DNA of 64,000 nt from DATFVA01 sp963721075. Its GTDB lineage: Bacteria; Bacteroidota; Ignavibacteria; Ignavibacteriales; Ignavibacteriaceae. The position numbers were made by a program, and so were the translations under genes. The DNA lies in contig CAVRHV010000005.1 of NCBI GenBank assembly GCA_963721075.1, forward strand, positions 434,001-498,000, in the 5' to 3' direction. Under the pieces are notes generated by a model. It searched no databases. It worked only from the letters and a program-made list of their open reading frames with translations, and was not told the origin of the DNA. This document shows, piece after piece, positions 27,294 to 35,620 of this stretch (within the stretch, counting starts at the first letter, position 1; every line of letters begins with the position of its first letter).

Positions 27294-30161
27294 ATGAGAA
27301 AATTTGTTCCTATTCTCTTAGTGCTTGTTGCTCTTTCCTGGTGTACCACTTCGGCACAGGTAAGCAGCAGTCCTCAAGTATTTAATGCAATAAATCACGA
27401 CACGTCCCCTCCATTAAGGGAAATGGCAGAAAGCCCACTATTTCCGACGCCATGGACGAACGGAGTGATTCCGCTTAAGAAGATTGAACCTAAATATCCG
27501 GATCATCGTCAGGCAGATCCTTCTCTGCAATCGGTAATGGGTTCAACCGGCATTTCTGCCATTGTTCAAAGCTGGGATGGTGTATCTGCTCTGAATTATG
27601 CTCCGCCAGACAATAGTGGTGATGTTAGTCCCAATTACTACATGGAAATGGTTAATGTCCGTTTCCAGATTTGGGATAAGACAGGCACATCTCTTCTGGG
27701 TCCTCTTAATCTTGGAACACTATGGGCTAATTTTCCTGGTTAATGGTCCGGTAGTCTCAACAATGGTGATCCTGTCATATTATATGATGAAGTAGCAGGC
27801 AGATGGGTTGCTACCCAGTTTTCTTTACCGGCCGGTACCACAGGACCTAACTATATATTAGTTGCAGTTTCTCAGACGGAGGATCCAACTGGTACCTGGA
27901 ACAGGTATGGTTTTGAATTCCCTAATTTTCCTGACTATCCTAAGTATGGAGTATGGCCTGATGGATATTATGTTTCTGCAAATAGGTTTGCTGCTGGCTT
28001 TGCAGGTACAACAAACGCTGTATTTCAGAGAGATAGTATGTTGGTTGGTGCACCGGCCCAAATGGTAATGTTCCAGAGCTCAAGTTCGGTTTCTGGATCA
28101 TTACTTCCGTCAGATTGGGATGGTACCGTTACACCTCCGGCAGGAGCTCCGAATTATTTTGGACAAATTCATGATAATGCCCAATTCGGAGGGACTGATG
28201 GTTATGATATATTTGAGTTCCATGTTGATTGGACAACACCCGGAAATTCTACCTTTACGGGTCCAACATTCATATCTACGAATCCATTCAGCCATGTTAA
28301 CGGAATTCCGCAGCTCAGCGGGACAACACTTGACGATCTGAGTGATCGTGTAATGAATCGTTTGAATTACCGGAATTTTGGACCCTATGCATCAATGGTC
28401 TCCTGTCATACAATTGATGTCGGAGGCGGTCGTGCAGGAGTAAGATGGTATGAATTCAGAAATAGCGGAAGCGGCTGGACATTATACCAGCAGGGCACCT
28501 TTGCTCCGGACGATGGATTATACAGATGGATGCCTAGTATCGCTATAAACGCAGATGGAGCTATTGCAATTGGATATTCGGTATCCAGCAGTACAATATA
28601 TCCTGAAATCCGTTATACAGGAAGGCTGTCAGGTGATGCTCCTGGATTAATGACTATTCCTGAAGAGACTATTTATGCCAGTGGAGGAGCACAAAACGGG
28701 GGTCTTACCAGATGGGGTGATTATACTCAGATGACTGTTGACCCTGACGGACAGACTTTCTGGTATGTTAACCAATATCAACCGTCAACCGGCAGTTTTA
28801 ACTGGAAAACAAGAATTGCTTCATTTAGTTTTGGTCCTCCTTGCCCGATTGATCTGCCGACTAATCCGTCACCTGCAGATGCTGCAACCGACCTACCGAT
28901 CTCAGGTAATACACTATCATGGACCAATGGTGCGGGAGCTAACCAGGTTGAAGTTTGGTTTGGAGAAACCGGCAGTCTTACTCAGGTTTATGACGGTTCA
29001 CCAATTACGTCACTTTCGCTGGCCCCATATGAACCATTGACTTACAATACTACTTACCTATGGAAAGTTGTAGGTAAGAATGATACTTGTAGCGTAAGTG
29101 GTGATACCTGGTCATTTACAACAATGCAGGATCCGAATCTTGTAACGGTATTTGATGAACCATTCGATAATCTTAACTGCTGGACAGCAATAGGACCAAT
29201 GGGTACAACCAACTGGTTAATATCACAGAGTAATAATGCACTCGGTTCACCGACATCAGAATTGCATTTGAACTGGACTCCAGAGTTTAATGGTCTGTCA
29301 CAATTACTCTCCTGTCCTATTAATTCTTCCTCAGCTTATTTGAATAATGTATCATTAAAACATTTTTGTGATTTTTTTGATGATCCAGCGCCATATATGG
29401 GACTGGCAGTTACCTATGACGGCGGAGCTACAAGCACGAGCATATGGGAATTCCAACCAGTTGGCGGAAATATTGGTCCTGAAGATATTACTGTTGATTT
29501 CCAACCGACTTCAGATACTTACCAGCTAATCTTATATTGTAATGGAAATTCCTTCAATATTGACCACTGGTATGTTGACGATATTATGATTACCTATGCT
29601 ACACCTGTAGAACTCACATCTTTTAATGCTGTTGCAAATTCCGGTAAAGTTCTCCTTAGCTGGGCTACAGCAACAGAAACAAATAACCGGGGATTTGAAA
29701 TAGAACGTCAATCGGCTAATACTGAATTTCAGAAAGTAGGTTTTGTATCGGGATCAGGTACAACAACAGAACCCAGAACATATTCTTACGCCGACAATAA
29801 TCTGAATACCGGAAGTTATACTTACCGGTTAAAACAAGTTGATTTAAACGGTACTTTTGAATATTCGAATGAAGTTGAGGTTGAAGTTGAAGCTCCGGCA
29901 ATTTTTGCGCTGGATCAGAATTATCCAAATCCATTTAACCCGACAACTTCAATAAAATATTCAATACCTCAGGATCGGCATGTGAGACTTAATGTCTACA
30001 ACCTTCTCGGTCAGAATGTGGCAACCCTCGTTAATAGTATACAAAAAGCAGGTCAGCATGAAGTAAACTTTGATGCTTCAAATCTTGCAAGCGGAGTTTA
30101 TTTCTATAAACTGGAAGCTGGAACGAATACCAGTATAAAGAAAATGTTGCTAATGAAATGA
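27294..30161 (+). pseudogene. T9SS-secreted multidomain protein interrupted by one in-frame TAA
   Basis: One frame runs from the ATG at 27294 to 30161 (955 codons), broken only by TAA at 27741. Coding continues in register on both sides: T-L-W-A-N-F-P-G, stop, W-S-G-S-L-N-N-G-D-P-V-I-L-Y-D. Features: signal peptide (residues 1-22, ending T-S-A-Q), a large beta-rich region to about residue 520, a fibronectin-like module (about 525-610), and a C-terminal sorting domain with N-Y-P-N-P-F-N-P-T-T and S-G-V-Y-F-Y-K-L. It would be exported by Sec and then type IX secretion. As assembled, translation would stop after 149 residues, and an internal restart at the ATG at 28038 would lack a signal peptide. 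Catalytic function not recognised. Confidence 0.85.
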
Positions 30162-30187
30162 TCTGCATCTGATCTAAATTGTTCTTT

Positions 30188-30219
30188 AAAAAGACTGTCT
30201 TCACAGACAGTCTTTTTTT
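30188..30219 (+). terminator. Strong Rho-independent terminator
   Basis: Perfect 11-base stem (AAAGACTGTCT / AGACAGTCTTT, 30190-30215) with a four-base loop TCAC and a run of T residues. It lies 27 bases past the stop of the secreted-protein gene. Confidence 0.92.
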
Positions 30220-30251
30220 ATATTATTTCTTTTCTTGCATACTAAATAAAG

Positions 30252-31541
30252 ATGAAAAAAATCGTTTTATCATTTTGTTTTTTGTTTTCATTTCTATCAA
30301 ACCTTTATTCTCAGAACTTTTGGGAGAAGATAGACAGTCCTACAACAAAAAGGTTAAATACTGTACATTTTCTTGACAGTCTGAATGGCTGGGCCGGAGG
30401 AGATTCCGGATTGATCATTCATACTTCCGATGGAGGGACACTTTGGAATACACAATTCTCAAATGATTCAATAAGAGTTGTCGACATTTTTTTCCTTGAC
30501 CATCAGATCGGCTGGGCTATGGCTCAAAGTTTCCTTGAACCTTATGGCAGCTTTCTTTTGAAAACTATGAATGGGGGAAACTCATGGAGTAAGAAATTTA
30601 TGAGAATAGGAGAAGCATATATATACTCATTATTCTTTCAGGATTCGCTCAATGGATTGGCAGCTGGTGTTCAGGGCGTTTTTATCCGCACAACAGACGG
30701 CGGCTCATCCTGGCTGCCCGTAGGTCTTGATTCATCAAATTTTGTGAGATTTACACCTTACAAAATAAGATTTCAAAATGATCAAATTGCATATGCATGT
30801 GGAGGAGCATTTGATGTCGTGGGAGTTATCTGGAAATCTACAGACGCTGGAATGAACTGGACATCACTTGTGGATATTTCATTTTTTCCAACCGAACCAC
30901 TTTTTGATCTTAATATATTTGATTCACTTCGCGTAATTACTATCGGTGGTGATCCTGAACACGGGACTATTCAGGGGACCACAACCGATGGAGGTTCTAC
31001 CTGGCAGTATCGAAGTATCACTTATTTAGGATTCCCCTATAGTATTGGATTCAGAACTGGCAGTGAGGGGTGGGCTCCGCTGGCTGGAATGCGGAAATTC
31101 ATCTATACATCAGATTCAGGCGAAAACTGGTCTGAGATTCCGACACCGGATTCCACCCTTATTTCATACATAACTTTTCCTGATTCTATGCATGGTTTCG
31201 GTGTTGGAGATAATGGAGATATTGTACGATACATTTATCAGAAACCTAATGGTATAACTATTGCCTCTGATGTCATTACTTCTTTTTATCTCGCTCAGAA
31301 CTATCCTAATCCTTTTAATCCTGCAACCAGTATCTCCTACAGCCTGAGTTCTTCCGGAATAGTTTCGATAAAAGTGTACAATATTCTTGGCAGGGAAGTG
31401 GCTTCTCTGGTAAATGAGTACAAACCAGAGGGAAGCTACACAGTTGAATTTGACGGGAGTTATTTACCCAGCGGTGTGTATTTGTACAGAATGAAGGCGG
31501 GAGAGTACAGTTCAGTAAGGAAAATGCTGCTTATAAAATAG
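30252..31541 (+). CDS. YCF48/BNR-repeat beta-propeller protein with T9SS sorting domain
   Basis: 429 residues. Signal peptide (1-20, ending L-Y-S-Q), then a propeller of repeated motifs such as G-W-A-G-G-D-S-G-L-I-I-H-T-S-D-G-G, I-R-T-T-D-G-G-S-S-W and K-S-T-D-A-G-M-N-W, the Asp-box pattern of the YCF48/sialidase-like family. The C-terminal 85 residues are a type IX sorting domain (N-Y-P-N-P-F-N-P-A-T ... S-G-V-Y-L-Y-R-M). It is therefore secreted and attached to or released from the outer surface. Ligand unknown. It is convergent with the helicase gene, 32 bases apart. Confidence 0.9.
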   Translation: MKKIVLSFCFLFSFLSNLYSQNFWEKIDSPTTKRLNTVHFLDSLNGWAGGDSGLIIHTSDGGTLWNTQFSNDSIRVVDIFFLDHQIGWAMAQSFLEPYGSFLLKTMNGGNSWSKKFMRIGEAYIYSLFFQDSLNGLAAGVQGVFIRTTDGGSSWLPVGLDSSNFVRFTPYKIRFQNDQIAYACGGAFDVVGVIWKSTDAGMNWTSLVDISFFPTEPLFDLNIFDSLRVITIGGDPEHGTIQGTTTDGGSTWQYRSITYLGFPYSIGFRTGSEGWAPLAGMRKFIYTSDSGENWSEIPTPDSTLISYITFPDSMHGFGVGDNGDIVRYIYQKPNGITIASDVITSFYLAQNYPNPFNPATSISYSLSSSGIVSIKVYNILGREVASLVNEYKPEGSYTVEFDGSYLPSGVYLYRMKAGEYSSVRKMLLIK

Positions 31542-31573
31542 CAGAGGGCATAGGGCCTGGTGCACAGCTGTTT

Positions 31574-33589
31574 TCACTCCCAGTCATCTTCAAGGAGCCA
31601 TCCTTCTGCAAGTTCCTGTTTGATACCGGTTATGAACCTTGAAGGTTTAGACAGCGTCATTCCGGCTTCGCGGTCGAACATATTCATAGGATAGGTGATA
31701 AACAAATTCTGTTTGGCCCTCGTCGAGGCTACGTACATCAGCCTTCTCTCTTCTTCCAGTGCATCAATACTTTCAGCCGATCTGTAGGAGGGGAAAAATC
31801 CCTCAACCGCGTGAATGATAAAAACCGAGTGCCACTCAAGTCCTTTTGCAGAATGAATCGTTGAAAGCGTCAGATACTCTTCTTCTTTATCTGCGGGGCC
31901 AATATCTATCACGCTGTCTATAATCGGCTCAATTGCCATATCAGCTAATAGTGTGTCAAGTGTTTTATAGTTCTCAGCTATGTTCTGGAAAATCTCGAGG
32001 TCCTTGTTACGCTTATTAAAGTCATCATACTTCTGCTTGAAGATAGGATGATAATAATCGAGCACCATCTGAAGTTTTTCTGACGGAAGCGATTTTTCTG
32101 TATGAAGCTTATACAGGAGCTGAAAAAGATTTACCATCCGGTCATTGTATTTGAAAGATGGCTGCTGATCGGGACTGGATTTAATAGATAGTCTTGCCAG
32201 TGCAAGTTCATCAAGAATTTTCTGTGCTGTTTTGGGTCCTACTCCCTCGTGTAAAAGAAGCACCCTGTACCAGCTTACTATATCTTTCGGATTTGCAGCG
32301 ATTCTCAGAAAGGCAAGCACATCCTTAATATGTGCTGTCTCAATAAACTTCATCCCTCCGAACTTCTGAAACGGAATGTTGGCTTTGCCCAATTCTATTT
32401 CAAGATCAAAAGAGAAAAAAGACGATCTGAAGAGAACCGCAATATCATTCAGAGGAACACCTTCCTCTCTTAATTCCAATACCTTTTCAACTATAAATTT
32501 CGACTGAAGGTTCTCGGTGGAAGCAGCAATAATATTGGGCAGCGCCCCGCCGGGTTTCCTGGTATATAAATGCTTTTCGTATTTCTCGGCAGCTCTTTCA
32601 ATTATATGGTTGGTAAAGTCGAGTACCGGCTGAATACTCCTGAAATTCTCCTCAAGCTTGATGATCTTTACATCTTTGAAGAGCTTCGGGAATTCCATAA
32701 TATTTTTGAAATTCGCTCCCCGGAAAGAATAAATTGACTGGGAATCATCACCCACAACCATAACGTTATTATTATGCTGTGTCAGTCCTTTTACAATATC
32801 TGCCTGCAGCTTGTTAGTATCCTGATATTCATCTACCATAACAAAATTTATAGTAGATAAAAGCGATTTTGCTCCGGGAGAAAGTTCCTGAAGAAATTTG
32901 TTGAGGTATACCAGCAGATCGTCGTAATCAAAAAGGTTATTTTTTCTTTTATACTCTTCAAAGACTTTTTTGATAGCAAGTATCTTATCAAGCTGTTCAA
33001 TGAAGTGAGGATAGTCCTCTTCAATTATATCTTCTACCCTTCGACCTGTATTCACGCTCAGGCTGTATACCTTATTAAGAGTCTGCTTATTGGGGAATCT
33101 CTTCTCTTTGCCTACCAGTCCCGACTGATTTCTTATCAGGTTGATGACATCTTCACTATCACCCTGGTCCAGTATAGTAAATGATGGATTTATACCAAGC
33201 GCCTTAGCATATTTACGAAGTGTAAGGTTAGCGAACGAATGAAATGTTCCGCCTCTTATCTTTGCGCACCGGTTATCAAGCAGGATGGATGCACGGTTCA
33301 TCATTTCATTAGCAGCTTTACGGGTAAAAGTAAGCAGCACAATTGACTGGGGATCATAGCCAAGTTCTACAAGTCTTGCAACACGAAAAACTAATGTCCT
33401 TGTTTTTCCGGTCCCTGCTCCGGCGATAATCAGGTAAGCTCCTTCAACAGCTGATGCAGCCTCGTATTGAGCGGGGTTCAGTTCATTCTGGTAATTAATT
33501 GTGAAACGGGACTCATCCATTTCACGTTTAATAAAACCGGATTGTCCCGTTTCGTGTATTCGTTTTAATTTATATTTCTTCTGAATCAT
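31574..33589 (-). CDS. UvrD/Rep/PcrA-type ATP-dependent DNA helicase
   Basis: 671 residues, superfamily 1A helicase with 3'-5' polarity by family. Walker A G-A-G-T-G-K-T-R-T-L near residue 57, motif Ia L-T-F-T-R-K-A-A-N-E-M, motif II D-E-Y-Q-D-T-N near 251, motif III G-D-D-S-Q-S-I-Y-S-F-R-G, motif IV N-F-R-S, and motifs V/VI H-S-A-K-G-L-E-W and V-A-S-T-R-A-K. Likely acts in repair or replication restart. The Q-motif region (N-x-x-Q) begins near residue 39, so the N-terminal 30 residues are extra. It overlaps the preceding gene by four bases (ATGA). Confidence 0.95.
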   Translation of the reverse strand: MIQKKYKLKRIHETGQSGFIKREMDESRFTINYQNELNPAQYEAASAVEGAYLIIAGAGTGKTRTLVFRVARLVELGYDPQSIVLLTFTRKAANEMMNRASILLDNRCAKIRGGTFHSFANLTLRKYAKALGINPSFTILDQGDSEDVINLIRNQSGLVGKEKRFPNKQTLNKVYSLSVNTGRRVEDIIEEDYPHFIEQLDKILAIKKVFEEYKRKNNLFDYDDLLVYLNKFLQELSPGAKSLLSTINFVMVDEYQDTNKLQADIVKGLTQHNNNVMVVGDDSQSIYSFRGANFKNIMEFPKLFKDVKIIKLEENFRSIQPVLDFTNHIIERAAEKYEKHLYTRKPGGALPNIIAASTENLQSKFIVEKVLELREEGVPLNDIAVLFRSSFFSFDLEIELGKANIPFQKFGGMKFIETAHIKDVLAFLRIAANPKDIVSWYRVLLLHEGVGPKTAQKILDELALARLSIKSSPDQQPSFKYNDRMVNLFQLLYKLHTEKSLPSEKLQMVLDYYHPIFKQKYDDFNKRNKDLEIFQNIAENYKTLDTLLADMAIEPIIDSVIDIGPADKEEEYLTLSTIHSAKGLEWHSVFIIHAVEGFFPSYRSAESIDALEEERRLMYVASTRAKQNLFITYPMNMFDREAGMTLSKPSRFITGIKQELAEGWLLEDDWE

Positions 33590-34236
33590 CTACGCAGGTA
33601 TTTCGGCTTTCCTAATATCTCTGAAAATACTATATATTCTTTTAATGACTGTGGAGAATATAATTTTTTTCTTAAATCATCAAAAGGATAAGGTACTTCC
33701 TTATTGCGGTCAGCAAGCATGCGTTCAAATCTTTCTGCTTCTTTTTCAATAGCCGCATCAACTTTTACTGATCTCTTATAATCGGTAATGCTGTGCCAGC
33801 TCTTATCCAGCTTATGTTCTGTCGCTGACTGCTCGTGCCATTCCTCCGACTCACTGTGCCATTCCGCATTCTCCGAATGCCATTCAGAATCCTCCGAATG
33901 CCACTCGGAATCTTCAGTATGCCATTCTTTATCTTCCGTATGTTCTGAGGGGGGTACTTTTCTCATCTCAGCTATTTCGGCATCCGATTCCATTTTCCGC
34001 TGACTGGTATAATCACTTTCTCCCTTGAACAAACCTTCGATTTCTTTAAGGATATCGTATTCGCCCTGCGTTCCTTTTTTTTGATAACCCGGTGAAGAAT
34101 ATGTATTCCTCGTGCTGTTATCAGGACTGTTAGAAGGGCGGGGCGGAGTTTTCCCTTTATCCTTTTTCTTAAACAGAGAGTTAAGAAATGCGAATATTAT
34201 GAACAGGTAAATAAGTATCTGAATATACTCACTCAT
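33586..34236 (-). CDS. Membrane-anchored protein with Glu-x-x-Glu-Trp-His heptad repeats
   Basis: 216 residues, no family recognised. A single membrane helix (about 4-22) is followed by K-K-K-D-K-G-K, which suggests the rest is cytoplasmic. Residues 30-100 are polar and probably disordered. Residues 101-149 are seven consecutive seven-residue units of the form E-D-S-E-W-H-S, the sixth and seventh degenerate. A basic C-terminal domain (about 150-216) contains R-F-E-R-M-L-A and ends K-Y-L-R-R. The gene sits between floA (sharing one base) and a helicase gene (overlapping four), so all three are cotranscribed. The His/Trp/acidic repeats could bind metal or mediate assembly; this is speculative. 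Confidence 0.75.
   Translation of the reverse strand: MSEYIQILIYLFIIFAFLNSLFKKKDKGKTPPRPSNSPDNSTRNTYSSPGYQKKGTQGEYDILKEIEGLFKGESDYTSQRKMESDAEIAEMRKVPPSEHTEDKEWHTEDSEWHSEDSEWHSENAEWHSESEEWHEQSATEHKLDKSWHSITDYKRSVKVDAAIEKEAERFERMLADRNKEVPYPFDDLRKKLYSPQSLKEYIVFSEILGKPKYLRR
33790..33936 (-). repeat. Seven tandem 21-bp units coding for a Trp-His heptad repeat
   Basis: In-frame tandem repeat inside the membrane-anchored protein gene. Units one to five keep Glu-Trp-His at positions four to six and are very similar in DNA; units six and seven have drifted. Period is exactly 21 bases. Confidence 0.85.
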
Positions 34237-35225
34237 CAGCTGTCTTTATCCTTTTTTCTCTCAGGTTTGGAAATAGCGTTTCTCATGTCTGTATCTGATT
34301 GAATATTCTTCATCCCGTAATAATCCATAATTCCGAGATTTCCTGATCTGAATGCCTCAGCCATTGCTTTTGGCACTTCAGCCTCGGCTTCAACCACTCT
34401 TGCACGCTGTTTTGCAACTTCTGCGATGTTTTCCTGCTCTGTTGCCACAGCTGCAGCACGTCTTTCTTCCGCTTTCGCCCGGGCAATCTTAAGATCAGCT
34501 TCAGCCTGGTCAGTCTGCAGTTTTGCGCCGATATTCTCACCAACATCAACATCAGCAATATCGATCGAAAGTATCTCAAAAGCAGTACCTGAATCAAGTC
34601 CTTTCGCAAGAACACTTTTGGATATTCTGTCAGGATTTTCCAGAACATGCTTATGAGAATCGCTGGAACCTATTGTAGAAACAATACCTTCGCCGACCCT
34701 GGCCAGGATTGTAGCCTCTCCCGCACCGCCCACGAGTCTCTCAATATTGGCACGAACAGTAATTCTTGCGATTGCTTTCAGCTGGATGCCGTCTTTTGCC
34801 ACTGCAGCGACCACCGGTGTCTCAATTACTTTAGGGATGACTGACATTTTGACAGCTTCTAAGACATCACGGCCTGCCAAATCTATCGCAGTTGCACGCT
34901 CAAATGTCAGACCCAGGTTCGCTTTGTCTGCCGAAACCAGTGCATTGATGACTTTTACAACATTTCCGCCTGCCAGATAATGAGCTTCCAGTTTATTCTG
35001 TTCCACTTTAATACCGGCTTTAGTTGCAGTAATCATACTTCTGACGATTACCACCGGCGGAACTTTTCTCAGCCGCATTCCGATCAGATCTTTAAAGATT
35101 TTTAATTTTACCCCGGAAAAATAGGCCGTAATAAACAGTCCTATTGGAACAAAATACAGGAAAACGATTAAAAAGAGTATTATTGCGATTATTATAACGA
35201 TTGATAGTCCGGTTAAGGCTTCCAT
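34236..35225 (-). CDS. floA: Flotillin-like protein FloA
   Basis: 329 residues of the UPF0365/FloA family. It inserts in the membrane by an N-terminal hairpin (about 7-30) and assembles into functional membrane microdomains. Family marks are Y-F-S-G-V-K-L, L-I-G-M-R-L-R-K-V-P-P, N-K-L-E-A-H-Y-L-A-G-G-N-V, and the Ala/Glu-rich coiled coil (about 235-290) ending M-D-Y-Y-G-M-K-N-I-Q. Length is normal. The ATG lies at 35225. It is the first gene of a three-gene operon with the heptad-repeat protein and a helicase. The helicase partner is unusual and may reflect only a shared promoter. Confidence 0.96.
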   Translation of the reverse strand: MEALTGLSIVIIIAIILFLIVFLYFVPIGLFITAYFSGVKLKIFKDLIGMRLRKVPPVVIVRSMITATKAGIKVEQNKLEAHYLAGGNVVKVINALVSADKANLGLTFERATAIDLAGRDVLEAVKMSVIPKVIETPVVAAVAKDGIQLKAIARITVRANIERLVGGAGEATILARVGEGIVSTIGSSDSHKHVLENPDRISKSVLAKGLDSGTAFEILSIDIADVDVGENIGAKLQTDQAEADLKIARAKAEERRAAAVATEQENIAEVAKQRARVVEAEAEVPKAMAEAFRSGNLGIMDYYGMKNIQSDTDMRNAISKPERKKDKDS

Positions 35226-35620
35226 TGCGAGCTCCCAAGAATATTTAATTGGATTTTAATTTTAATATATATTTCCTTTATTAGCAATAAATGGAGAGTA
35301 TTTTAGACAGATATCTTCTTTTTTTCAGAACATCTGATTTAAACAGAAGATGGGATTTCGGCTTAAAAATTGATTTCAGAGACTCATGCAACCTACCTCA
35401 CTTTCAATGGTATAATAATTGTTTATCTATCAGAGAGAATGAACTTGATGCAGAAATTTATGGTTTTAATTAAGGAAGTGAATTTTAGTAATTATAAATA
35501 ATAATAAATGAGGGGTTTTTTTGAATTTTTGCCAGCTTGATTGCAGAATTATCTATTTATATATTAACAAGAGAGTTTAGCAGAAGCGTAAAAAACCTCA
35601 TTTGAAAGTAAGGAATCATT
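35226..35620. other. Intergenic region with clpC leader
   Basis: 395 bases between divergent floA and clpC. The floA-proximal half is AT-rich without a clear gene. The clpC-proximal part holds a promoter candidate and two arms of a long-range inverted repeat, AAATGAGG(GG)TTTTTT at 35506-35521 and AAAAAACCTCATTT at 35590-35603. No CIRCE element is seen. Confidence 0.5.
35537..35565 (+). promoter_or_regulatory. Candidate housekeeping promoter of clpC
   Basis: TTGATT at 35537-35542 and TATATT at 35560-35565 with exactly 17 bases between, close to the sigma-70 consensus. Transcription would begin near 35572, giving a leader of about 50 bases with AAGGA six bases before the ATG. It is AT-rich sequence, so a chance match is possible. 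Confidence 0.45.

Noticed and set aside
33788..34003. 71-codon plus-strand ORF rich in Cys-His-Ser
   Set aside because: It is the antisense reading of the heptad repeat in the membrane-anchored protein gene and has no ribosome binding site.
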